DNA of 64,000 nucleotides from Kumtagia sp963839725 (GTDB taxonomy: Bacteria > Pseudomonadota > Alphaproteobacteria > Rhizobiales > Rhizobiaceae). A program made the translations under genes and the position numbers. The stretch covers positions 1 to 64,000 of the forward strand of contig CAWIWT010000035.1 in NCBI GenBank assembly GCA_963839725.1, given 5' to 3'. Shown piece after piece: positions 36,648 through 45,720 of the stretch; within the stretch, counting starts at the first letter, position 1; every line of letters starts with the position of its first letter. The notes beneath the pieces were generated by a model. That model was given only the letters and a program-made list of their open reading frames with translations, was not told the origin of the DNA and searched no databases.

Positions 36648-38288
36648 TCACACCGGCTTACCACTGGAAAGTAATATGGCTTCAAGAAAGCCTTCTGAGA
36701 GCAATTCGGTAGGCAGCCCCCGATCTCTGCAGAATTTTGCTATCTGCGCGTATGTTTCATTTCCGAGTATACCGTCAACTTTACCTATCTTGTATCCCGC
36801 CTCTTCAAGCAGAATCTGAACGATGGATATCAATCCAGTTCGATTTCCGCTAATCATTGCTTTAGCGGTTTCCCCAACACCAATATCCTCCAATGAAAGC
36901 CTGTAGTTTTGGATGGCTTCGCGGATAGCAGATTGCTCCATGTGTTTCGATTGAAGCGTACGAGCAACTCGCAACCGTCCAAGTGCATCTCCGTTCTGCA
37001 TCGCCAGCCTATAGTAGCTTAGGGCGCCTGGTTCGGCGCTCCCACGCTTTACCGCCATGTCTCCTAAACGGACATACGCACGGGCAACCCCTGCTTCAGC
37101 TGCGTCAGCGTAATGCTTATGGGCGCTTTCGAAGGTATCGACCGACGCACGATCAAGATCGCCAAGCGCCAACATTGCCCACCCGTCTCCCAATTCGCCG
37201 GCTCGCATGTAATTTTTCACAGCCAGTTGCCGGTCCTCTGGCCCGGCACTTTGCCGGTAAAGATCTCCGAGCAACCTTCGTTTTTCCTTTTCTAATTCAT
37301 GTGCGGTGAACAGCTCTTCAAGCGCAGCTATCGCCGCCGCTCGTTCGGCGCTATCTATCTCGCCTTTCTTTTGCATTCGCGCAATTTCGGCAATGGCGGA
37401 TGCGTCGCCTGCTTGCGCTGATCTAATAAAGTAGTTTACGGCTGACTTCCTATCCCTGATAGGAGCTTCATTTGAAAGGTGAAGCTTGCCCAGTAAGAGA
37501 AGGGCCTTTGCGTTTCCAAGTGCAAATGCGCGCTGGTAGTAGCCATTTGCAAGAGCGTACCACTCCGGCTCGCGGCTTTCCTCGCTCAATTTTCCTAACT
37601 CTACCAAGGCCCAGTGATCTCCCAAGGCGGCTGCGGCCAAGTAGTAGTGTCTTGACTCTGAGAGAGAGTAGAATGCGGCAGATCGATCCTTGTAGAGATC
37701 ACCCAAGAGTTTCAGAGCACCCGCGTGGGGCTTTTTGGCGATTCCCTGTTTTAGATACTTAGTCGCCTTGTCTCGGTTCGGCGAAACGCCCTTCCCTTGC
37801 GCAAACACGTAACCCACGGCGATGGCCGAGCCTGTGTCACCAAGATCAGCAGCGCGGACCTCATATTCAAAGGCTCTCAAGGGGTCGCCTTTCAGCACCT
37901 TGCCCTCCCTAAGCGCTCGAGCGAGTAGACGAAGGGCAGCAAGATCATCGCGTGCAGCAGCGCTTGAAAGGATGGTTAAGGCTTGCTCAGCCGTAGTTAC
38001 AGTTGCTTGTTGCTTGGAGCCTTGAACAAATGCGATTGCATCGCGAACTGATGTCTCGCGCGATGTTCTCTTAGCGACCGTATAGCCATTCCTTTGTTCG
38101 CCTGCAGCACCTAATGCCACCTTTTGAGACTCCGTCCCTGCACTTAATTCATGCTTTTCTGGAGAGGCTTCGAGGTCCTTTGGATCGCTGTTTGATGTTG
38201 CTGTTGAACGATCTATTATCGTTGATAGTGCCGCCGCCACAGCGCAAGCTAGGGCAGTGCCAATCCAAGTGATCGAGCGACGGTTCAT
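36648..38288 (-). CDS. Sel1-repeat protein with N-terminal membrane anchor and peptidoglycan-binding-like end
   Basis: 546 residues. An N-terminal anchor/signal (ITWIGTALACAVAAALSTII) precedes a linker and about ten Sel1/TPR-like repeats, for example EYEVRAADLGDTGSAIAVGY, YYLAAAALGDHWALVELGKL, YFIRSAQAGDASAIAEIARM and NYMRAGELGDGWAMLALGDL. The last about 70 residues (ISIVQILLEEAGYKIGKVDG, ILGNETYAQIAKFCRDRG) look like a peptidoglycan-binding domain 1 fold. This architecture recalls periplasmic scaffolds of polysaccharide export (AlgK/ExoR style). Its start overlaps the preceding stop by four bases (ATGA), so it is translationally coupled. Confidence 0.75.
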   Translation of the reverse strand: MNRRSITWIGTALACAVAAALSTIIDRSTATSNSDPKDLEASPEKHELSAGTESQKVALGAAGEQRNGYTVAKRTSRETSVRDAIAFVQGSKQQATVTTAEQALTILSSAAARDDLAALRLLARALREGKVLKGDPLRAFEYEVRAADLGDTGSAIAVGYVFAQGKGVSPNRDKATKYLKQGIAKKPHAGALKLLGDLYKDRSAAFYSLSESRHYYLAAAALGDHWALVELGKLSEESREPEWYALANGYYQRAFALGNAKALLLLGKLHLSNEAPIRDRKSAVNYFIRSAQAGDASAIAEIARMQKKGEIDSAERAAAIAALEELFTAHELEKEKRRLLGDLYRQSAGPEDRQLAVKNYMRAGELGDGWAMLALGDLDRASVDTFESAHKHYADAAEAGVARAYVRLGDMAVKRGSAEPGALSYYRLAMQNGDALGRLRVARTLQSKHMEQSAIREAIQNYRLSLEDIGVGETAKAMISGNRTGLISIVQILLEEAGYKIGKVDGILGNETYAQIAKFCRDRGLPTELLSEGFLEAILLSSGKPV

Positions 38289-38911
38289 ATTCCGGCTAAC
38301 CCAAGGCGACTATCGACTGCTTTGGCATTTTTGTCGGCGTTTGATTCAGCTACGCAGCCTGCACCTGTAGTCGTCGCTGGCGATAGGGAAATCGGAGTCG
38401 CTTGCTTGGATAGATTTAGGCAAAACTGCGCCCCCCATTTTGCTTTAAAGCACTCGATTTGTTCGTCGTGTGATTGGCCCCATGCTTCCGGTGAAGACAT
38501 ATACTCAAATGTGAAACCATACTTCCGTGTTATCTCGATATGTTCGGCCATTTCCAGAATAAAGACTGGTCGAAAGCTCCTTTTAGCTGATTGGATGTTG
38601 CAGAGTTCCAGCACGATTTTTTCTAACATTTCGTTGCTTCGACGACCCACGAGAAAAAGCCAGGTGGCAGCCCCAGGCCCTATTCGGGAAGAATTGAAGT
38701 GCCCCGGCGAGGCCAGAAGCGGCTCTGTCGGCATGCTGGAGCGGAGCACCCTGAAGGAGGGCTGACACTCATTGGACCAGGCAACGCTTCCTGGTGGCAG
38801 CGGAACTGCATCGATCAGCGATATGGTGTTGCGCTGTGGGGCCCTTGCCTCCAGTGCGACCTGTCTCCGAAAGAGTAATTCGGCTCGCTCCAAGTGGGCT
38901 GACGTCATCAT
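38285..38911 (-). CDS. Unknown protein, second gene of the glycan operon
   Basis: 208 residues, starting MMTSAHLERAELLFRRQVAL. A central stretch (ATWLFLVGRRSNEMLEKIVL, RPVFILEMAEHIEITRKYGF, TFEYMSSPEAWGQSHDEQIE) looks like a small alpha/beta domain; the last 40 residues are low-complexity. No family was recognised. It begins 14 bases after the glycosyltransferase stop and overlaps the Sel1 gene, so its role is probably tied to theirs. Confidence 0.55.
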   Translation of the reverse strand: MMTSAHLERAELLFRRQVALEARAPQRNTISLIDAVPLPPGSVAWSNECQPSFRVLRSSMPTEPLLASPGHFNSSRIGPGAATWLFLVGRRSNEMLEKIVLELCNIQSAKRSFRPVFILEMAEHIEITRKYGFTFEYMSSPEAWGQSHDEQIECFKAKWGAQFCLNLSKQATPISLSPATTTGAGCVAESNADKNAKAVDSRLGLAGI

Positions 38912-38924
38912 TCCCTCATTCGGC

Positions 38925-41900
38925 CTATGCCGCTTGTGGGGACCACTGTTGGCCCCCCACTATGTGATCAGGCATCCCATGGCTTCCCGATGAGATATGG
39001 TCAATAATTCTCGCGGCTTCTTCGGCACCGTTAGGCGGGCTAAGTTGTTCACAATTCGACACGATGAGATCTCTGACTTCCCTCCGCAAGATAAGATCAA
39101 TCGCAGAGCCGATCTCTGACACATCCTCCTCGGCGATCCAAAGGGCGGCATCGTTACGCATTGCGTATTCAGCACGAGCTGACTGATCGTCCATCATTTG
39201 GTGGTCGTTTGCGACAAAGATTGTAGGAAGACCGAATTTTATGATCTCATGAAAGCTGTTGTATCCCGCGGCTGATATTGAAAAGTCGAAGGCGTTGAAG
39301 AATTTTGATAACGGAAACACCCTTAAATAGTTGACGTCATTCCAGAGCCGTGGAACCTCACTACCCATTAACCATTCTGCAATGTATGGTGTCACACCTC
39401 GACTTAGCAGCGACGGTATAATCAGGTTAAGTATTAAGACTATGTCTCTATTTGTTCCAGAGCCAAGCTGTATGAGACACGATGTCTCGTTTGAAGAGAT
39501 GCCTAGATCTCTACGTGCTTCTTCTCTGGTTAGTATTTCGTTCGGATTTAGCAGTCCGATTGGTGCAGTTTTTAACTTGGTGAACGCGGAAGATATGACA
39601 TCCTCTGACGCGAAAGATTCAGCTATGTCTGACGGTTCAATAATCAAGTCAAAATTCTTTCCGCGACGAACATGCTCGGAGTTCATCTGTCCGGATTTCC
39701 ACATCCCTCGTTGGATCCAGACCTTCCTGATCTCCGAGTGGGCACCAGCTTCCATCAGACCGGAGTATGGGTTGCTCCCGTCGAAGACGACCGTCCGAAT
39801 GCTAGCGCGGAGCGCCAGAATCTTCTCGAGTTCGTATCTAAACCATTTGTTCCACTGGGAAATATCGCAACCAGAAACTGTGTGGAAAGGTATATACTTC
39901 ACCGGGAGACCACAGGCCTCAATCACCCGAAATGCCTGGCTCATTGTAGCAAAAACCGGGTCTGAATGCCGAAGGCGGCGCGCGATGGCTAGAAGCCGGG
40001 TGAGGTGGCCTAGGCCAACCCCATTTGAAGAGACGAAGAGCACCTCAGGTCTTGGCGGGATCTTGGCCTCGCCCATGGAAGTAGCGACTAGAGGCCTTAC
40101 AGGTACGGCTTTGGTGATCCCTAAGAGCCTCTCAATCGAAGCAACGGCCTGTTTTTGTGAGCCCGCCATCGCAAGAATGCGCGCATTTGCGAGCGCAAGT
40201 TTTGTCAAGTGATCCGGGTCTGCAGCCAATTGCTGGACCGTTTTTGCCAAATCTCCAGCTGCTGTGAAATGGGCAACCTTGCCAAGCCTCTCTTCCAGAC
40301 CCCGGTCCACTATTGCGAGTACCCCGGCCTGAACAGCACGCAACAGGGGAAACAGCATCGCGTCGCTGGGAGACTCCGTAGGAAAATAGGTTACGAAATC
40401 AACCTTCTCAAGAAAGCGACCCAAGGAGATGTCACCCGCATGAAACTCGTGGAAGTCGGGCTGTGCCAAGACCTCGCGGGGTGCGTTCTGTGCAGTGGGA
40501 GTAGAAAAGGCAAAAGCGGGAATGCCTGGAAACAATTCAAAAACTGATCCAGCTTCGTTGACGGCCCACTGTGACGCATCCATTAGCCCTATGCGGCCGC
40601 CGCGCACGATAGGTTGTGTCACAAAGCTCCTAAGTAAATCTCGTCTGGGTATGCAACTCCGGTCCGCTACGAAGGTCAGCAGTTCTGGAAGGTCATGAAC
40701 CTCCATATGGTCCTGACAATCGACTGACGATGTGCCGACAAAACCCCATTTGGGACTAACGCCGCACATCAGGGAAATCGATTGGGCCGCGGCTAGGTGC
40801 CAGCCCACCGGCTGTTTCTTGTCGATCAATACCACAACCGCGGGCGTAATCGGCCGCACAAATTGAGAAAACAGGGGCCAACCGGTTTCTCCGAACAGCA
40901 TTTGAGGCGCCGCTATGATTAGCCCCTTCCTGATGTTCAGATGGCGAGGAGCATTGTCCTCTGGCAGTCCATATATGCGTATTTCTTTTGATAATTCGCA
41001 TATTAGCGGATTTGCTGTCGCCAAATCTGTCTTGGAGCTCGTGTTTATGTGGACAAGGCTCACCGCATAGCCGGCTTGGAAAAGTGACTGCGCTAATTCT
41101 ACGGACCGCCACATCGTCGATCGAGCCGAACGACAATCCATGTAGATGGCAAAGTCGGTAGTCGGTAACTCGTCGGGCTCCTCGACATGGTCCCCTGCAT
41201 TGACGCTGGCCCGAATATCCCCAGCACGGTCTGAAACGTCGGTTAGCCCGAGGTCCCGCTGCATTGCAAAGCCGTCAGCGAGATTCTGATGGATGGCGAT
41301 CTGCGCGCCACGAATATTGGCTTCAGCGTTGCCGAAGCCGTCTAGTCCCCTGCCAGTCGAGGAGATGACCTCGCTGAGATTCGTGTAGACATCCGCAAGG
41401 CGGTGCAGTCCGAACGCATCATTTGCCGTCCGGCGAGTAAACTCTACCCATTGAACCAATTCGTCTCGGCGCGAATCAAGTTGATCCAGCAGCGAGCCCA
41501 CTCGCTCCGGGCTTGCGTAAAGAGCGACGCCTCCAAACGTTGGAGACAAAGCCGGTGAGAGAATGCAAGGAAGGCCTGCCGCGATGGCCTCGGGTATTGT
41601 TCGACCGAAGCCTTCGACCCAATTGGAATGATGATAGTAGACGAACACATCTATACTGTTTAGGAACTCTTTGGGTTCGACTTCATTGAACCGGATCGTA
41701 TCCCAATTTCTAGGAAGCTGTTCTCTAAACATCTCATCACAGTAAGCTCCCCATCCTAGAAAACGCGCGACTCGCCGCGTCGCGTATTGGTAGATAAGCT
41801 TAAATTCTTCTCGGTTGTCTGGCCATTTAACCCAATCAGGGCGACTGTGGCGACCTATAGTGAGGAGATCTGAATGAACAAAGCGGGCTTTGGTTGTTGG

Positions 41901-42506
41901 AAACGGAATCACATTTTGTGCATGATCAAAGTCGAAAACATTTGGCCAATCGAATTCCGCCAAATGCCCCTTCCATCCATGCCTGACAAAGCCGTGACGT
42001 GACGCCGTGCCGATCGGAACGAAACGGCTGTCCGAGGCGATGTTTCGAATTCCTGCGGCGATGTCCGCTGCTGAGTAGTACGGAACCTCAGCATTATCGA
42101 CATAGGGCTGATGGCAGACGATCAGCGCCATCAAAGCCGACAAGCTACCTGACAGCCGTGCCGCGGCGCGCGCAATATACGGGTTGTGTATTATGAGGAA
42201 TTGGGCGTGCAGCCGTCCGATTCTCTCGCCGGTGGTATGGCGGGGGGGAAAATCTCCATCCCACTGCTCAAATTTGTGGATCGCGTCGTCGAACCTATAG
42301 ACAGGAAACGGGCAGGATCGCAAAGCGCCTGACAGCGCCTTATTTATGTGGCTCGATTTTGCAAATAGCGTTGATTCTAAAAGCAATATTCCAACTTGCG
42401 AGGACTCATAGTTAGCTGAGAGCCATTTCAGTTCCTGGACAACTGCTGATGAAGTCCCCCCTGGGAATCGCGCATCCACACACACAATGAAATCGTGCTC
42501 GATCAC
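38925..42506 (-). CDS. Large multi-domain glycosyltransferase
   Basis: 1193 residues, apparently three GT-B-like modules. Residues 1 to about 370: GT4-like, with PGGTSSAVVQELKWL at the start and the nucleotide-sugar motif VEGFGRTIPEAIAAGLPCIL. About 450-800: a second module (FAIYMDCRSARSTMWRSVEL; LAKTVQQLAADPDHLTKLAL). About 825-1170: a GT28/MurG-like module with FVSSNGVGLGHLTRLLAIAR, then SISAAGYNSFHEIIKFGLPT. There are no membrane helices or signal peptide, so it acts in the cytosol on the inner face. It is probably the first gene of a four-gene operon making or modifying a surface glycan (inference). Confidence 0.8.
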   Translation of the reverse strand: MIEHDFIVCVDARFPGGTSSAVVQELKWLSANYESSQVGILLLESTLFAKSSHINKALSGALRSCPFPVYRFDDAIHKFEQWDGDFPPRHTTGERIGRLHAQFLIIHNPYIARAAARLSGSLSALMALIVCHQPYVDNAEVPYYSAADIAAGIRNIASDSRFVPIGTASRHGFVRHGWKGHLAEFDWPNVFDFDHAQNVIPFPTTKARFVHSDLLTIGRHSRPDWVKWPDNREEFKLIYQYATRRVARFLGWGAYCDEMFREQLPRNWDTIRFNEVEPKEFLNSIDVFVYYHHSNWVEGFGRTIPEAIAAGLPCILSPALSPTFGGVALYASPERVGSLLDQLDSRRDELVQWVEFTRRTANDAFGLHRLADVYTNLSEVISSTGRGLDGFGNAEANIRGAQIAIHQNLADGFAMQRDLGLTDVSDRAGDIRASVNAGDHVEEPDELPTTDFAIYMDCRSARSTMWRSVELAQSLFQAGYAVSLVHINTSSKTDLATANPLICELSKEIRIYGLPEDNAPRHLNIRKGLIIAAPQMLFGETGWPLFSQFVRPITPAVVVLIDKKQPVGWHLAAAQSISLMCGVSPKWGFVGTSSVDCQDHMEVHDLPELLTFVADRSCIPRRDLLRSFVTQPIVRGGRIGLMDASQWAVNEAGSVFELFPGIPAFAFSTPTAQNAPREVLAQPDFHEFHAGDISLGRFLEKVDFVTYFPTESPSDAMLFPLLRAVQAGVLAIVDRGLEERLGKVAHFTAAGDLAKTVQQLAADPDHLTKLALANARILAMAGSQKQAVASIERLLGITKAVPVRPLVATSMGEAKIPPRPEVLFVSSNGVGLGHLTRLLAIARRLRHSDPVFATMSQAFRVIEACGLPVKYIPFHTVSGCDISQWNKWFRYELEKILALRASIRTVVFDGSNPYSGLMEAGAHSEIRKVWIQRGMWKSGQMNSEHVRRGKNFDLIIEPSDIAESFASEDVISSAFTKLKTAPIGLLNPNEILTREEARRDLGISSNETSCLIQLGSGTNRDIVLILNLIIPSLLSRGVTPYIAEWLMGSEVPRLWNDVNYLRVFPLSKFFNAFDFSISAAGYNSFHEIIKFGLPTIFVANDHQMMDDQSARAEYAMRNDAALWIAEEDVSEIGSAIDLILRREVRDLIVSNCEQLSPPNGAEEAARIIDHISSGSHGMPDHIVGGQQWSPQAA

Positions 42507-43015
42507 GGTGATTGGCCCCCGCCTTTTGCCGCTTCAGTTTTAGGCAATTATGGTTACTGATATCTTAATGGGCGCTCGGACCGTGCATTAAGGCCACCAC
42601 GTTCTTTATGGCACGCAGAAGACGCTGAACGGCTGGGAACTCCTGTGAGTTAGATGGATCGGGTTCATGCGAGGCGCTATGCAGCCCCTTGCTGGAGAGG
42701 CGTGAATCTCGACCAAGCTTCAATGGGATGTCCTGCAACTGCGTTGCACTGAGATGAAGGGTGATTGGGCGCCTCTGCTAGCGCACACGCACGTCGGTCG
42801 GCGCGGTCACTATTCGGTGGAGCCCAGCGCCAACAACGCCCTCAAACCTTCTGGGTTACTGCGCGGTCACCATTTCTTGCGTGCACGAAAATTCGCAGCA
42901 GTCCACTGTAGTCCCATCCGTTCAAAACTGCGGAGCGATGAGATCGCGTTCTCCCGCGCATCCGGCGGTTCCGAGGTAGACTTGCGTGAACTGCAATGAC
43001 GACTCAATTTGTCCC
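42507..43015. other. Gap left of the second tRNA-Gly fragment
   Basis: About 500 bases upstream of the glycosyltransferase and before the second attachment-site copy. It holds the operon promoter (leftward) and, at 42851-42870, the third copy of the direct-repeat motif; another single CGCGGTCAC is at 42802. No gene was recognised. Confidence 0.5.
42851..42870 (+). repeat. Direct-repeat motif copy 3 (CTGGGTTAC, 2 nt, CGCGGTCAC)
   Basis: Same 11-base geometry as at 27416 and 29358, ending 145 bases before the tRNA-Gly fragment at 43016. Confidence 0.5.
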
Positions 43016-43060
43016 TTGCCAAGGTTGGGGTCGAGCGTTCGAATCGCTTCACCCGCTCCA
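43016..43060 (+). repeat. tRNA-Gly(GCC) 3' half, attachment-site copy 2
   Basis: Identical over 45 bases to 29534-29578, again beginning in the anticodon loop and ending with TCCA, with no 5' half upstream. Together the copies bound 13.4 kb as direct repeats. The flanks differ immediately outside the repeat. Confidence 0.85.
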
Positions 43061-43077
43061 AATTTCTTAAGAAATTC

Positions 43078-43113
43078 AAAGGCTTGGCAGCCGCCATTCG
43101 GGGCGGCGCCTTT
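43078..43113 (+). terminator. Hairpin after the second tRNA-Gly fragment
   Basis: Nested arms: AAAGGC with GCCTTT outside, GCCGCC with GGCGGC inside. It is placed like a tRNA terminator. Confidence 0.55.
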
Positions 43114-43396
43114 GGCTTGGCCGGAAGATACCACCGAGATACCACCGAAGCTGAACTGAGCCCGAGTTCTTACGTGGGGAAGTTCCATCAACTGAGCTTC
43201 TTGCAGGTCTGTTTTTGGATTGGCGCTTAGATCTGTGGCTCTAGGAGCTAACGTGCGTGCCATGGCCGCTAAAGGATCAACCCGGACGGGGCGACTGCGG
43301 AAATCCGTTGGGGATCTAGAATGGGAAGGCGTGCTCGCGGACGTCCCTATCCGGATCGCTCACGTACGTACTTACAGATGGGGGCCTAGGAGATGG

Positions 43397-43675
43397 TCAA
43401 ATACCCTGCTTCAGGTAGCCACCGCCAGGAAGTGGTTTCAGGAACTGGGCTATCGGAGAAGCTTCGCCAATGTAGACGCGGGCAGGACGTGTGACGATGA
43501 ATGCGACATAGTCGGCGACGTCCTCGGCGAGGACGTGCTGGACCGGATCGACCAGATCGTGCCGCCCGGGGTCGACGTGGGCCTCAACCAGGCCAACTAC
43601 ATGCCGCCTGCCCTGATGACGGCCGGGCTTCGGCGCCGACCGCCAAGCGAACGCGCGGCAGCCTGACAGGACCAC
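43397..43675 (-). pseudogene. C-terminal scrap of a short-chain dehydrogenase
   Basis: Contains VQHVLAEDVADYVAFIVTRP then ARVYIGEASPIAQF, the typical SDR ending (EDVAxxVxFxxTRPxRVxI). The upstream residues are not SDR-like, and no Rossmann loop or YxxxK is present, so it is at most a remnant. Confidence 0.45.
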
Positions 43676-43753
43676 GGCAGGACCGGGCGCCTTCGACGTC
43701 CGGTCCGCGCGCGAGCGGACAATGAGCAGCGTATGCCAGGAGACGGGCGACGC

Positions 43754-44620
43754 CTATTCGTCGCTGCCGGCGGCCAGGACGTCCCGCAGAGAGGTGGGCG
43801 CTTGGCCCAGCAGCGACGCAAGCGTCGGATCGACCGCCGCGAATTCGCCTGCCCGCGCTGCACGGTACATGCCGAGCGTGATATCTATGACGACGCGCGG
43901 CACACCGTTCGCGGTCATCCGGGCCGCATAGTCCTCATCGGAGACTGTCTCGCGCCGGATCGGCTTGCCGTGACTGTCGGCAAGTATCGCCGCGACGTCA
44001 TCGAGGTCCAGCGCCGCTGACGCGGTAAGCGGCGGCGTCGGTCCTTCGAAGCGGCCTTCCTGGAGAAGGACTGCGACCGCAGCGGCGGCGAGATCGCCGT
44101 GCGCGGTCCAGGAGATCTTGCCGTCCCGTGGCGCAGCGAGGACTCCCGACGAAACCGCGTCGCCCACCATCATCGGCACGGTGCTGGCATAGAAGCCGTT
44201 GCGAAGTGCGGTCCAGGCCATGCCCGAGTCGCGCAGCATGGCCTCGGCGACGGCGTGGTCGTGCATCGGCGCAAAGGCGGAAGAGGCGCTGACGCCCATA
44301 TGGCTGGTGTAGACGATCCGCCGCACTCCGGCGGCGCGGGCCGCTTCGATCGCGGCGCGCTGCTGCCCGATCGGGTCTCCGTCATAGGCTCTGGCATTCG
44401 ACGACACCATTAGAACCTGCGACGCGCCGTCGAAAGCCGCAGACAGGCTTTGCGGGTTGTCGAAGTCGCCGTGACGGACCCTTGCGCCTCGCTGTGCGAG
44501 ACTTTGCGCTTTGTGCGGATCGCGCACGCTGACGCCGACCCGGCTTGTCGGAACCTTGGTGAGCAACTGCTCCACGATCAGTCGACCCAGTTTGCCGGTT
44601 GCGCCCGTGACAATGATCAT
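43754..44620 (-). CDS. NmrA/QorB-like NAD(P)H-binding oxidoreductase
   Basis: 288 residues. Dinucleotide-binding loop IIVTGATGKLGRLIVEQLL. The following blocks (GARVRHGDFDNPQSLSAAFD, RRIVYTSHMGVSASSAFAPM, MHDHAVAEAMLRDSGMAWTA, LRNGFYAS) match QorB/NmrA proteins that reduce quinones or sense the NADP(H) state. It is divergent from a TetR regulator with a palindromic operator in the 114-base gap, so it is almost certainly that regulator's target. Confidence 0.9.
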   Translation of the reverse strand: MIIVTGATGKLGRLIVEQLLTKVPTSRVGVSVRDPHKAQSLAQRGARVRHGDFDNPQSLSAAFDGASQVLMVSSNARAYDGDPIGQQRAAIEAARAAGVRRIVYTSHMGVSASSAFAPMHDHAVAEAMLRDSGMAWTALRNGFYASTVPMMVGDAVSSGVLAAPRDGKISWTAHGDLAAAAVAVLLQEGRFEGPTPPLTASAALDLDDVAAILADSHGKPIRRETVSDEDYAARMTANGVPRVVIDITLGMYRAARAGEFAAVDPTLASLLGQAPTSLRDVLAAGSDE

Positions 44621-44642
44621 CGCAGATTATCCATTCATCGTT

Positions 44643-44657
44643 GTTAGCGATGCTAAC
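44643..44657. promoter_or_regulatory. TetR-type operator between the divergent pair
   Basis: GTTAGC, GAT, GCTAAC: a perfect 15-base inverted repeat with a 3-base centre. Partial copies (AGCGCTAA at 44684; GCGCTAAC at 44705) follow towards the tetR start. This suits a dimeric TetR repressor. Confidence 0.6.
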
Positions 44658-44734
44658 TATCATCCGATATCGATGATTACAAGCGCTAATGGAAAGATGC
44701 TATCGGCGCTAACAGCACGGTGGTATTAGGCGGC

Positions 44735-45448
44735 ATGGTGAAGCAGCAAGCCGAAACAGCCGAAGGTTCCTCGAACGTCGATGTGCGTTCCCGGATCATC
44801 GCCGCCACCGCGAAGCTGGTCGCTGCTGGCGGCAGCGACGCCGCAACCACGCGCGCGGTTGCCGCGGCAGCTTCGGTTCAGGCGCCAACCATCTATCGGC
44901 TGTTCGGGGACAAGGACGGTCTGCTCGATGTCGTCGCGGAGCAGACCTTCGCGGCCTTCGTGGACGGCAAGGCCCAACGTGAGCCGGCCGATGAGCCGCT
45001 CGACGATCTGCGCGAGGGCTGGGATTCCTACATCGCATTCGGTCTGGCAAACCCCGCCGTTTTCTCTCTGATGAGCGCGCGTCCAGGAAGGCCGTCCAGC
45101 GCTTCCGAGGCTGGACTTGCCGTTTTGCGCAAGCGCGTCCGTCGTGTCGCGCTCACCGGCCAACTGCGGGTGACCGAGGAACGCGCCGTTGACCTAATCC
45201 ACGCCATGGGGACGGGAACGGTGCTCGCGTTGCTGGAAAAAGCGCCCGAGGAGCGGGAAGGCCTGGCAGAAGCCGCGCGAGACGCGGTCTTTGCGACCGT
45301 GATCGGAAATCAGTCGCCATCCTTTACAGCGGGATCGAGGGGAGCCGCTTCCGCTCTGCGGGCATGTCTTGACGACATTGGCGTGCTCAGCCCCGGCGAG
45401 CGACAGCTTCTGGGCGAATTGCTGCAGCGAATCGCGCTAGCAACGTGA
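44735..45448 (+). CDS. TetR-family transcriptional repressor
   Basis: About 237 residues (start at 44735, MVKQQAETAEG; an ATG five codons earlier is possible). HTH: RSRIIAATAKLVAAGGSDAA, TTRAVAAAASVQAPTIYRLF, GDKDGLLDVV. The C-terminal ligand domain is helical (GWDSYIAFGLANPAVFSLMS; EEREGLAEAARDAVF). It probably represses itself and the NmrA-like gene through the GTTAGC palindrome. Confidence 0.9.
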   Translation: MVKQQAETAEGSSNVDVRSRIIAATAKLVAAGGSDAATTRAVAAAASVQAPTIYRLFGDKDGLLDVVAEQTFAAFVDGKAQREPADEPLDDLREGWDSYIAFGLANPAVFSLMSARPGRPSSASEAGLAVLRKRVRRVALTGQLRVTEERAVDLIHAMGTGTVLALLEKAPEEREGLAEAARDAVFATVIGNQSPSFTAGSRGAASALRACLDDIGVLSPGERQLLGELLQRIALAT

Positions 45449-45720
45449 TGCAGGGCCTTGGGTCCGCCACTCGCTCCCAACCGGCAAACGCTACTTTATC
45501 GACCGCAATAGCTTCCCTCGTTGCCATGCTACGCTGACGAAACCTGAGGTCTGCTTCGACGCAAAACGCGACCTCTGGCGTGTGTCGCGGGGATGGCGGT
45601 TGGATGCTATAGTTGGACTCAACAACGCGGGCTGCGTCCTTCGAGGCCCTGACTTAAATTAGCGAAGGCGTTGCCCTCGGTCGATCAAATGGCGTTCTGT
45701 TTTGAGGACGTAGGGGTCAA
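45449..45720. other. Short gap after tetR
   Basis: About 270 bases. No gene, terminator or repeat was recognised. Confidence 0.35.

Noticed and set aside
29534..43060. Two functional tRNA-Gly genes
   Set aside because: Both copies lack the 5' acceptor strand, D-arm and 5' anticodon stem.
42867..43263. Minus-strand frames reading GAGEAIRTLDPNLGK and RVKRFERSTPTLA
   Set aside because: These peptides are the antisense translation of the tRNA-Gly 3' half, a familiar false gene call.
43220..43666. 148-codon plus-strand frame after the second tRNA fragment
   Set aside because: It opposes a better-supported SDR remnant, has no ribosome site and is Arg-rich in shadow fashion.
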